A DNA stretch of 64,000 nt from assembly GCF_026340095.1 (NCBI RefSeq), contig NZ_JAPEPO010000002.1, positions 496,001-560,000 of the forward strand. The letters run 5' to 3'. Every line of letters begins with the position of its first letter. Position 1 is the first letter of the stretch. The notes beneath the pieces were generated by a model, which was not told the origin of the DNA, searched no databases, and saw nothing but the letters and a program-made list of their open reading frames with translations. A program made the translations under genes and the position numbers. Positions 51,153-59,431 of this stretch are shown piece after piece. The stretch is from Streptomyces sp. NBC_01446. Lineage in GTDB: Bacteria; Actinomycetota; Actinomycetes; Streptomycetales; Streptomycetaceae.

Positions 51153-51863
51153 TCAGGCCCGGAGCATCAGGACGAGCCCGGAGACCAGGGCGAAGACCAG
51201 CACGAACAGACGCATCCTGCGCGCGTCCAGACGGTGATGCACCAGGCGGCTGAGCCACGCACCGGCCGCGATCGCGGGCAGGAGCGCGACTGCCTCGCCG
51301 AGCTCAGCGACCTCCGCTTTCCCTGTCGCGAACAGCAGCGCCAGGGAGGCGACTTCCCCGATGAGGAAGCACGCGGCGACCGTGGAGCGCAGTTCGGCGG
51401 GCGGCCGGTGCTGGTAGACCAGCGCGAGCGGAGGCCCGCCGACACCGGTAGCGGTCTCGGTCAGCCCGGTCACCGCGCCCGCGCCGACGTATGCGGCCCG
51501 CCCGGGCGTGAACGCGGGCACGGTCAGGCTCGCGACGGCCGCGAGCACAGTGGCGCCGCCCACGAACAGGCCGAGGCTGCGTTCCGGGATCAGCCAGAGC
51601 ACCGCGAGACCGGCCGGGGTGGCGGCGAGCCGCGCCCCGGTGATCCAGCCCGCGCCGCGCAGGTCGAGCGAGGATCGTTCGCGCCAGGCGACGTACAGGT
51701 TGAGCGGGATCATCGAAGCGAGGACGAAGACCGGGACCAGGGCGGGATCGAGGATTCCGGCCACGGGCGCGACAATCAGCGCGAAGCCCAGTCCACTGCT
51801 GCCCTGGACGAAGGCGGCGATGGCCACCGTCACGGCGAGAACCGCCAGTATCTGTGTACTCAC
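51153..51863 (-). CDS. TauE/SafE-family membrane transporter
   Basis: A 236-residue protein with about seven or eight helices: VAIAAFVQGSSGLGFALIVA carries the conserved Gln-Gly start of the family, and GAVTGLTETATGVGGPPLAL the second repeat's motif. GTG 51863 overlaps the amidohydrolase stop (GTGA). TauE/SafE proteins export or import sulfonates, sulfite or small organic anions. Being last in a nucleobase operon, it may export an end product. Confidence 0.85.
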   Translation of the reverse strand: MSTQILAVLAVTVAIAAFVQGSSGLGFALIVAPVAGILDPALVPVFVLASMIPLNLYVAWRERSSLDLRGAGWITGARLAATPAGLAVLWLIPERSLGLFVGGATVLAAVASLTVPAFTPGRAAYVGAGAVTGLTETATGVGGPPLALVYQHRPPAELRSTVAACFLIGEVASLALLFATGKAEVAELGEAVALLPAIAAGAWLSRLVHHRLDARRMRLFVLVFALVSGLVLMLRA

Positions 51864-53278
51864 TGCGCCGTGCTCCGACCCTGTGGCCGGGTCAGTGCCC
51901 GTGATGCCGTGGAGGTGGGGTGCACCCGCGTGACGTTCGCCCTGGCGACGGCGGCGCGGGCCAGTTCCGCCGCCCGTCTCACCAGTTCGGACCCGTCCCA
52001 GTCGGTCGGCCGGCCGTGCCACATACGCAGTCGCCCGGCGACGAAGACGGCGGTGATCTGGTCCCGGTTGCCGCGTCGGACGAGTTCCCACGGCAGGTCC
52101 CAGGAGAGCGCCAGCTCCGGGGTGTCGACGTCGACGAGAAGGAAGTCGGCCGCCATGCCCTGCGCGACGGTGCCGGTGCGGGCGCCGAGCCCAACGGCAT
52201 CCGCGCCGCCCCGGTTGGCGCGCTCCAGCCACGTCCAGCCCGCACCGCACGACGCGTCACCGGTCGCCAGACCGTACGCGAGGCGCTGCGCGAACTCGGC
52301 GGCCTCCGCGAGCCGGAAGCCGTCGCCGCGGGTGCCGTCGGTACCGAGCCCGAAGCGGATGCCACGCTCGGCCATGGAGGTCGCGGGCGCGACCGCGTTG
52401 CCCTTCCACGCGCTGGCGACGGGGTTGTAGCTGACGGCGGTTCCTGTGTCGGCGAGCAGGGTCAGCTCGCGGGGCGTGAGCATCGTGGCGTGCGCGGCGA
52501 GCAGTTGGGGGCCGAGCGCGCCGACGCTGTGCAGGTGTTCGAGGGGCCGCAGCCCGTGTCGTACGAGGGAACGTTCCACGCCGGCGAGGTGCTCGTTGAC
52601 ATGAATCTGGACGACGGCCCCGGCCTCGGCGGCGAGGCGGGCGGTGGCGTGCAGGGTGCGTTCGGTTGCCGCCTCGGGGATGGAGACGGCCAGGGACGGA
52701 TGGACGAGCGGATCGCCGTCGTAGCGGGCGAGGTGCTTTTCGGCCTGCTCGAGAACGGCCGGGTGGTCCGTCGCGTCCTCTTGGTCCGCGTCGTTGCAGA
52801 CGAGGCCCAGGACGCAGCGGATGCCGGCGTCACGCGCGGCGGACGCGACCACGTCGACGTCGACACCGGCGCGCGTGCCGGCGTCAGTGACGGTGGTGAA
52901 TCCGCCGCGCAGCGCTTCGAGGGCGGCCAGCTTGGCCGCGGTGTAGGCCGATTCCTCGTCCAGCGCGCCTTCCAGCGGTACCCAGACCCGGCGGAAGATC
53001 TCGGAGGGCTCCCCGAAGGCGAGTGCGGAGCCGAAGCTCTGGGTGAGGTGGTGGTGGGCGTCGACGAATCCGGGCATCAGCAGATGGCCGGGCAGTCGTA
53101 CGGCCGGCAATTGCGGGTGCGCGCGCTCCAGTTCGTCCGCCGGTCCGACGGCTTCGAAGCGACCGTCGTCGATCGTGACGGCCCAGCCGTCGGCGGGGCC
53201 TTCGGGCAGCAGGACCGCGCCCGGTACGAGAAGGCGCGGGCCGGGGCCGGCGAGGAAATCGCGGTCGGATTGGTTCAT
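51860..53278 (-). CDS. Amidohydrolase (8-oxoguanine/nucleobase deaminase-like)
   Basis: A 472-residue metal-dependent hydrolase of the AtzA/TrzN/guanine-deaminase group. Ligands: VDAHHHLTQ, IHVNEHLAGVE, LLAAHATMLTPRE and FGLGTDGTRGDG. A deaminase acting on purine-like bases is the likely role given the adjacent permease. It overlaps both neighbours by 4 bp (ATGA and GTGA), so all three genes are translationally coupled. The exact substrate cannot be read from sequence. Confidence 0.85.
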   Translation of the reverse strand: MNQSDRDFLAGPGPRLLVPGAVLLPEGPADGWAVTIDDGRFEAVGPADELERAHPQLPAVRLPGHLLMPGFVDAHHHLTQSFGSALAFGEPSEIFRRVWVPLEGALDEESAYTAAKLAALEALRGGFTTVTDAGTRAGVDVDVVASAARDAGIRCVLGLVCNDADQEDATDHPAVLEQAEKHLARYDGDPLVHPSLAVSIPEAATERTLHATARLAAEAGAVVQIHVNEHLAGVERSLVRHGLRPLEHLHSVGALGPQLLAAHATMLTPRELTLLADTGTAVSYNPVASAWKGNAVAPATSMAERGIRFGLGTDGTRGDGFRLAEAAEFAQRLAYGLATGDASCGAGWTWLERANRGGADAVGLGARTGTVAQGMAADFLLVDVDTPELALSWDLPWELVRRGNRDQITAVFVAGRLRMWHGRPTDWDGSELVRRAAELARAAVARANVTRVHPTSTASRALTRPQGRSTAQ

Positions 53279-54864
53279 CGGTCGCTTTCTGTGCGTGCGG
53301 TGGTCAGACGGGCGGCGACGCCTGGCCTGACATGGTGGAAGAGGATGTTGAGTACGGCGGCGGTGAACGTGCCTACGGCGACGCCGCTTTCGAGGAGGAT
53401 GCGGACGTTGGGCGGGAACGCCCGATACACGCCGGGGACGAGGATGGGCAGGAGCCCCAGTGCGAGTGCGACGGCGCATATGAAGGTGCTGGTGTGCTTG
53501 TCGAGGTCGGAGCGGCCGAGCATCTGGATGCCGAGCACGGTGATGACGGCGAAGACGACCATGGCGGTGCCGCCGACGACAGCGGTCGGGATGACGCTGA
53601 TTGCACGGGTGACGGGTGCGAGGAATCCGATGACGATGAGCACGACTCCGGCAGCGGCGGTGACGAACCGGCTACGGACGCCGGTGACACGGACGATGCC
53701 GATGTTCTCCCCGCTGGTGACCATGAGTGGCAGGCCGAAGAATCCGCCGAAGAGCGAGGTGAGTGCGTCAGCGCGGACGGTCTTCGGCACGTCGGTCCGC
53801 TTGTCGATCTTCTTGCCGACGGCCTCGGCGTTGATGACGGTCTGGCCGGTGGCCTCGGCCATGGAGGCCAGGCTGTAGAGCATCAGAGGCAGGGCGGCTA
53901 CGAGGTTGAACTCGGGTGAGCCGAAGGGCATCAGGTGCGGCAGGTTCACCAGTCCGCCGCCTGTAGCACCTGTGCCGCTGATGGCGCCGACCGCGGCGGC
54001 GAGCGCGGTGCCGGCGAACAGGCCCAACATGACGGCGAGTTGGCGCAGGATGCCGCTGAAGAACAGGTAGAAGACGATGGTGAACCCGATCGTCGCCATG
54101 CCGAGACCGAGGTTGGTGGGATCGGCGAAGCCGGGCGAGCCGGGCTGTCCCGTGACGAGGACCGCGCCGACCTTCACCAGGTTGACGCCGACGATGACGA
54201 TCATGGTGCCGATGACCAGGGCGGGAAAGTACGCGAGCAGCCGGGAGAAGACAGGCAGCACGACGAAGGTGAACACCGCTGTCAGGACCACCGCGCCTGT
54301 GGCGACGCGCACGCCGTGCTGCTCGGCGATCGCGAGGAACAGAATGAGCGGAGCCCCGCCCGGCAGCATCACGAAGGGCAGCCGCGGACCGAACTTCCAG
54401 GGCCCGAGCGACTGGATCAGCGATCCCACCCCGGAGAGCACGAAGGCCGCCGAGAGCAGATCGACGGTGAGACCGGCGCGGAGGCCGAGGGTGGCGCTCA
54501 TCAGGAAGATTGCCGAGATGGGGGTGGCGGCCATCACGAGGACGTGCTGAATCCCGAAGAGCAGGATCCGCCCCAGCGGGCGCGACTCGTCCACGGGGTG
54601 CACGCCGGGTGGGGCACCTTCGCCTGGCGAGGACCCGGTGGTGTCGGGACGAGCACTTTCAGGGCGCGCACCGTCGGGACGATGACCCTCGGGATGGGGA
54701 CGTTCATCCGGGTCGACTGCCTGCGTGAGCCGGGAATTGGCGGTCTCGAAGGTGTCGGCGCTCTGGGACGGAAGGGCGGTGGGCTCGTCTGCGGGGTGCT
54801 TGGCCGCAGGACCGGAGGCCGGCGGTTGGCCGGCCGGCGGCCGGCTCGGGTGGGGACTGGACAT
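53275..54864 (-). CDS. NCS2-family nucleobase:cation symporter
   Basis: A 529-residue membrane protein with an unusually long disordered N-terminus of about 100 residues rich in Pro, Ser, Asp and His. The transport core starts LLFGIQHVLVMAATPISAIF. Family motifs are YSLASMAEATGQTVINAEA (acidic residue of the substrate site) and SGENIGIVRVTGVRSRFV. NCS2 proteins import uracil, xanthine, urate or related bases. First gene of the operon, with two abutting operators 70-95 bp upstream. Confidence 0.88.
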   Translation of the reverse strand: MSSPHPSRPPAGQPPASGPAAKHPADEPTALPSQSADTFETANSRLTQAVDPDERPHPEGHRPDGARPESARPDTTGSSPGEGAPPGVHPVDESRPLGRILLFGIQHVLVMAATPISAIFLMSATLGLRAGLTVDLLSAAFVLSGVGSLIQSLGPWKFGPRLPFVMLPGGAPLILFLAIAEQHGVRVATGAVVLTAVFTFVVLPVFSRLLAYFPALVIGTMIVIVGVNLVKVGAVLVTGQPGSPGFADPTNLGLGMATIGFTIVFYLFFSGILRQLAVMLGLFAGTALAAAVGAISGTGATGGGLVNLPHLMPFGSPEFNLVAALPLMLYSLASMAEATGQTVINAEAVGKKIDKRTDVPKTVRADALTSLFGGFFGLPLMVTSGENIGIVRVTGVRSRFVTAAAGVVLIVIGFLAPVTRAISVIPTAVVGGTAMVVFAVITVLGIQMLGRSDLDKHTSTFICAVALALGLLPILVPGVYRAFPPNVRILLESGVAVGTFTAAVLNILFHHVRPGVAARLTTARTESDR

Positions 54865-54930
54865 GTTCGGGCTCCGTTCGGGCGTACGGCACGCTCGGAT
54901 ATCAGCCGCGATCCGGCCCTGGACGGAGAG

Positions 54931-54958
54931 CCAAATCGATTTGGCCAAATCGATTTGG
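54931..54958. promoter_or_regulatory. Two abutting 14-bp palindromes, LacI-type operator
   Basis: CCAAATCGATTTGG occurs twice without a gap (54931-54944, 54945-54958). Each copy is a perfect palindrome with central CG, the hallmark of LacI-family operators. They lie 67 bp upstream of the permease gene. Confidence 0.85.
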
Positions 54959-55615
54959 CCGCCAGTATGGGAGCCCCCGGATCCACCGTCAAGAGAGGCC
55001 ACAACCTGCCCACCGAGCAGACCGGCCATGGATCCCAAACTCTTCGTGTTGCGCAGGAGCGACGCCGGCGACATGACGGCAGTCGCCGGTGCGGCACGCA
55101 ACTCCACGAATGCCGCCTGCCGGGCCCTGCCCCCGCCAGCCCCCTGACACCGAGGCCCGCCGCCGCGCCCGACAAGAACCCATGCACATCGTCTTGGATC
55201 CGCAGAAGCAAAACGCCCTGCGCGCCAACACCCCGCGACCAGAGCCGACTTGAGAATTGTCCCGTATACGCCGCTTCAGCAAGCTGGTGACACGACTGCG
55301 GCGTGAAAGGGCAGGCATGGTCTGCACAGGCAGTCCGTGGTGTCTGCCACTGGAGGGCCGGGTGCTGCTGGTGGCGGTCTGCTACGGCAGCGCCGTTGAT
55401 GTCGAGCGCCGTCACCTCGCGTCGGCCGGGCGGCAGTTCGTGGCGGGCGGCTCCACTTGGTGCGGGCTGGCCTCCCAGCTCCGGCCGTGCCGACCAGAGC
55501 ACACAGAACCTCGGTGTCCGGGTACGGCCGCGGGGCACCCCGCCGGCATGCGGCCGGCCGGGTGCCCTGCGGGGCCGGCTACCTGTTCCCCTCGGCAGTT
55601 CCCCTCGGCTGGGGG
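54959..55615. other. Intergenic stretch without a recognisable gene
   Basis: Between the permease promoter and the 3' end of rppA. A minus-strand frame contains REVTALDINGAAV, which recalls the tail of methyltransferase motif I, but nothing around it supports a gene. Confidence 0.4.
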
Positions 55616-56683
55616 TCAGGCAGCAAGGCCCTCCCTGTCCGTCGCCCAGGTACCCAGCGCGATCTCGGCGGTGATGCCGGGACCGAAACCGGCTATCAGG
55701 CCCTTATGACCCTCGAGTGCCGACTGCTCGTCAAACATGCGGCCGAGGGCGTCGAGGACGACTGCGCTGGCGATGTTTCCGTACTCGGTGAGTGTGGCCC
55801 GACTGAAGCGGAACGCCTCGGGCGGTATGTCGAGGCAGCGGCTCAGGTCGTCCAGGATGCGCGGCCCGCCGGCGTGGACGATGTAGAAGTCCAGTTTGCC
55901 GACGTTCCATTGGTGCTCTTCCGCCAGGGCCCGCAGCGCGGGGCTGAGGGGCTCCATCGTTTTCGGTACCCGCTTGTCGAGCTGGAAGTGGAAACCGGTG
56001 GAGCGGACCGCGTAAGAGATCCAGTCCTCGGTGTGGGGTATGAGGTAAGAGCCGTTGCGCTCCAGGCGCATTCCGGTGCCGCCGTTCCCCCGGACGACAG
56101 CGGCGGCGATGCCGTCACCGAACAAACCGTTGGAGAGCAGCGATCCCACACCGATGTCATCTGGCTGGTAGCACAGCGAGCAGAACTCACAGGCCACGAT
56201 CAGGACATTGGCGTCGGGGTACGCCCTGCAGAAGTCGTGCGCCCGGTTCACGGCGGCTCCGCCTGCAGCGCAACCGAGTTGGGCAATGGGCAGCTGCCGT
56301 GTCTGCGATTTGAAGCCCATGGTGTTGATGAGCCACGCGGTCAGCGAGGGCATCATGAAGCCCGTGCAGGACACGTAGATGATCAAGTCGATGTCCGGGG
56401 GCTCGAGTTGGGCCTGGTCCAGTGCCCGCTGAACCACCTTCGGGACGCGGGCCTTGGACTCCGTCTCGTAGACGGCGCTGCGCGCATCCAGTCCCGGATG
56501 CTTGAGGACCTCATCAATGGGCTGGATCAGATGCCGCTTCTGTACCCCGGTGTTCTCGATCAGGCTCAGTGCCAGGTCGAGTTGTGGATGGTCGTGGTGC
56601 AGCCTCCGCGCGAGTTCGAGGGTTTCCTCATTGGTGATGACGTGCTCGGGTATCGCGATTGCCGGCTTGCACAGCACTGCCAT
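55616..56683 (-). CDS. rppA: Type III polyketide synthase, 1,3,6,8-tetrahydroxynaphthalene synthase
   Basis: A 355-residue chalcone-synthase-like enzyme. The catalytic triad is Cys in PIAQLGCAAGGAAVNRA, His in FYIVHAGGPRILDD and Asn in LTEYGNIASAV. YVSCTGFMMPSL is the substrate pocket segment typical of RppA. It condenses five malonyl-CoA to tetrahydroxynaphthalene, which oxidises to flaviolin and dark pigments. The P450 upstream would couple flaviolin. Separated from it by 435 bp with a terminator, so it has its own promoter. Confidence 0.92.
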   Translation of the reverse strand: MAVLCKPAIAIPEHVITNEETLELARRLHHDHPQLDLALSLIENTGVQKRHLIQPIDEVLKHPGLDARSAVYETESKARVPKVVQRALDQAQLEPPDIDLIIYVSCTGFMMPSLTAWLINTMGFKSQTRQLPIAQLGCAAGGAAVNRAHDFCRAYPDANVLIVACEFCSLCYQPDDIGVGSLLSNGLFGDGIAAAVVRGNGGTGMRLERNGSYLIPHTEDWISYAVRSTGFHFQLDKRVPKTMEPLSPALRALAEEHQWNVGKLDFYIVHAGGPRILDDLSRCLDIPPEAFRFSRATLTEYGNIASAVVLDALGRMFDEQSALEGHKGLIAGFGPGITAEIALGTWATDREGLAA

Positions 56684-57118
56684 GGGAGTGACTCCTTGCA
56701 GTTGGTGGGCCCGGGCGCGACCGGGACCGGTCCTGAGGGTTCAGCGCTTGGCAGAGAGCCCCTGCTGCCCTGGGCGCACTAAGACGGCGCGCACTGGAAT
56801 ACCTGAGGGGAACACGGTCGATGCGACCGTCGCACAATGCGTCCCGGCCGGGCGGCACGGCCTGCCAGAGACGCCGCCGCTGGGATTGGCCAGCGCAATT
56901 CAACGTACGCCAGGTGGATCACCGCCGCACGTCGGACCGCCACTCCCCGCAGTCGGCGTGACCAGGGTCAAGGCGCCGTCCTCCTCGGCTGCTCACGGCC
57001 GCGCGGGGCCGTGAGCAGCCGGCTGATGCCGCTCAAGCTCGCCATCGCGCCGAGCGGGGCGCGCAGTGTTACGCGCGCGAGGTGGCCCCGCCCGGCGCTG
57101 CGGTCATGTGCCGGCCTG
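56684..57118. other. Gap between rppA and the P450 gene
   Basis: Holds the promoter of rppA and the terminator at 56987-57020. No coding sequence recognised. Confidence 0.5.
56987..57020 (-). terminator. Strong hairpin terminator downstream of the P450 gene
   Basis: GGCTGCTCACGGCC and GGCCGTGAGCAGCC form a perfect 14-bp stem with a 6-nt loop, about 100 bp after the P450 stop. Confidence 0.8.
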
Positions 57119-58324
57119 TCACCAGGTGACGGGCAACGCGAGGGGATAGCGCCAGATCGATGTCGCGTTCCATTGCAGTTCTTCGGCGGGCTTGGCCAGC
57201 GCGAGGCGAGGAAAACGCTCAAGGAGCGTTCCGAGGGCGATTTCGATTTCCGCGGCGGCCAGCGGTGCGCCCAGGCAGTGATGGGCGCCCCAGCCGAAGG
57301 TCATGTGAGGCGGGCCGGAACGTTCCAGGTCTACCTCGTCGGGGCGGTCGAACTTGCGCGCGTCCCGGTTTGCGGTCAGGTAGGAGACATGCACGATGTC
57401 GCCCGCCTGAATGCTCACCCCGCTCAGGGACACGTCTTCCATGGCCACCCGGGGGATACCGACCCCCTTGCGGAAGGGGATGAAGCGCAGCAGTTCGTTG
57501 ATCGCCCCGGGCAGCAACTCGGGGCGCTCGCGCACGGTCGCGAGCAGATCGGGCCGGGTGAGCAACAGGTAGGTCAGGTTGCCGATCTCGTACGTCGTCG
57601 TATCCTGCCCTGTGATCAGCAGGACCATGGCCATGACGGCCAACTCCTCGTCATTGAGGATCTCGTCGCCGTCGCGGGCCGTCGCCAGCACGCTGATGAG
57701 GTCGTCACCGGGATTCTTGCGTCGCTGCGCGGTCAGTGTCGCAAAGTAGGCGCGCAACTCGGCCTTCGCCCGTACCGCGGCATCCCGGTTCCCGGCCCCG
57801 ACATCCATCATCGTCCGCGCGTGGGCGCGCAGTTGTGCATGGTCCGCCTCGGGGATCTCCAGAACCTCACAGATCGTGATCAGAGGCAGTGGTCCGGCAA
57901 GATGCTCCATGATGTCGGCGGGGGTACCGTGTCCCGCCATCTGTTCGAGCAGCTCGTCGACGACATTCTGGGTGCGCAGCCTCATGCGCTCGATGTGAGC
58001 CGGGGCGAAGCCCTTCGACACAAGGCTGCGCAGGCGACTGCCGGCCGGGGGGTCCATCAGATTGATCGCCTCGGACTGGACGATCGGCTCGGGTGTCATG
58101 CGCGGGAAGTCACGGCCGGCGACAGCATGGCGGCTGAAACGCCGGTCCGTAGTCACCGTCCGCACGTCGTCGTAGCCGGTGACGAGCCACGCCGTGCCCT
58201 CGCCGAAGGGCAGCCGGATCCGGGAGACAGGTCCCTCGTTCATGAGCTGTCTGAGCATCGGATCGAACTCGAGGGCCTCTGCAAAGTCGAATGGACATTG
58301 ACGCGCGTCGGAGCCGGGGGTCAT
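57119..58324 (-). CDS. Cytochrome P450, CYP158A-like
   Basis: A 401-residue P450. The haem loop is FGWGAHHCLGAPLA, the K-helix ExxR is ELLR in AINELLRF, and the I helix reads LITGQDTTTYEI. Start ATG 58324 gives TPGSDARQCPFDF, as in P450s that are clustered with rppA. Those enzymes (CYP158A1/A2, P450mel) couple flaviolin or tetrahydroxynaphthalene oxidatively to dimeric pigments. Unlike CYP158A2, the I-helix acid-Thr pair region carries Thr residues. Confidence 0.9.
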   Translation of the reverse strand: MTPGSDARQCPFDFAEALEFDPMLRQLMNEGPVSRIRLPFGEGTAWLVTGYDDVRTVTTDRRFSRHAVAGRDFPRMTPEPIVQSEAINLMDPPAGSRLRSLVSKGFAPAHIERMRLRTQNVVDELLEQMAGHGTPADIMEHLAGPLPLITICEVLEIPEADHAQLRAHARTMMDVGAGNRDAAVRAKAELRAYFATLTAQRRKNPGDDLISVLATARDGDEILNDEELAVMAMVLLITGQDTTTYEIGNLTYLLLTRPDLLATVRERPELLPGAINELLRFIPFRKGVGIPRVAMEDVSLSGVSIQAGDIVHVSYLTANRDARKFDRPDEVDLERSGPPHMTFGWGAHHCLGAPLAAAEIEIALGTLLERFPRLALAKPAEELQWNATSIWRYPLALPVTW

Positions 58325-58711
58325 GCGGATCTCCAAGTGAGTGGCACCTACTGCTGCTCTGGACCCGACAGCCGTACCCGGCTCGCCACCTGGCCATACC
58401 CGATTCGCCCGCATGCACCAAGCAGTTCATCCGTGCCGCTCAGGGCTCAGGGCAGGTCACGGCAACCTGCAATTCGGCGAAGTGCAGGTGCTCCGGCCAG
58501 GGTGTCGGCATCCCCACGAGAAGTGGCCCGGTCTCGCCCCTCGGCGTGTCACCCCTGCCGCAACATTCCTTGCGCATCAGGGAGTGTCAGTGGCGAGTCG
58601 GGGACGGCTGCTGGGCCGCTTCGCCCTCAGCCTTGCGCGAGCAGTCACGGCAGAGGGTCGCGGACTCGCTCCGCACCGGTTTTGCACGGGCAACGCAGAC
58701 GCACGAGCAGT

Positions 58712-59085
58712 GGGTACTCCATCCGGTATCCGGCTGGAGTACACCGGTGAGGGACTGCGGGAGTTCCTCCTCACCCCCTAGCACGAGACCCGTCTGCAGG
58801 CGATGCGCACCAGCCTGGAACCGGGCGGGGGATCCGACGCCGCCTACAGCCTCCAGGTGGATTCCATCTTCGCGCTGGCGATACGGGGCAGTCTCGAACT
58901 GGTCGTCGACGGAACACCTCGGCACCTGCAGTCCGGCGACTCCCTCACCTTCTCGGCCCGGTCCGCTCATGAGTGGTCCGACCCCGGCCCCGGTCGACGC
59001 CGAGGTCGTCTGGGTGATCACTCCCCCGCTGCCGCGTCAGGAACTGTTTCCGGCGCGGAAGAAGCGTGGCACGGCTGCCGGTTGA
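58712..59085 (+). pseudogene. Cupin-type regulator, C-terminal relic
   Basis: Reads GIRLEYTGEGLREFLLTP then a stop, then in the following frame AMRTSLEPGGGSDAAYSLQV, ALAIRGSLELVVDGTPRHLQ and GDSLTFSARSAHEW, followed by a frame change to AEVVWVITPPLPRQE. In order these make the cupin domain of XRE-cupin regulators. The in-frame stop and frameshift show it is dead; the HTH half is missing. Confidence 0.65.
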
Positions 59086-59431
59086 CCGCCGCGGGTCGGC
59101 CGCCGTAACGCCAACCCCACGACTTACACCGTTGGGTTGGCCAGACAGCCCCTGGCCAAAGCACACCACTCCCGCAGGCACCGCTCGAAAGAGGTGACCG
59201 CACAGGTCGAGCCCGGCCCGACCGGCCAGGTGCTCTGGATTTCGGGCAGTGCCCGGCCGGCCCAGGACTTTACGACAGCCCGCACTCACCGCATCGGTCT
59301 CACCTTCGCCGGATGACCGCGGGAGGAGGGCGCCGGACCCGCGGCCCGGCGCCCCGCACAAGTCAGTTCGTGACCCGTACGGCTTGCCTGCCCGGGTCCT
59401 CCTGCCGTGCTCATCGCCACCGGGCGGCCTG
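59086..59431. other. Intergenic stretch without a recognisable gene
   Basis: Between the cupin relic and the end of the acylase gene. No recognisable gene or structure. Confidence 0.4.

Noticed and set aside
55375..55440. Methyltransferase motif-like REVTALDINGAAV on the minus strand
   Set aside because: Single short match without a Gly-rich loop before it or other motifs after it.
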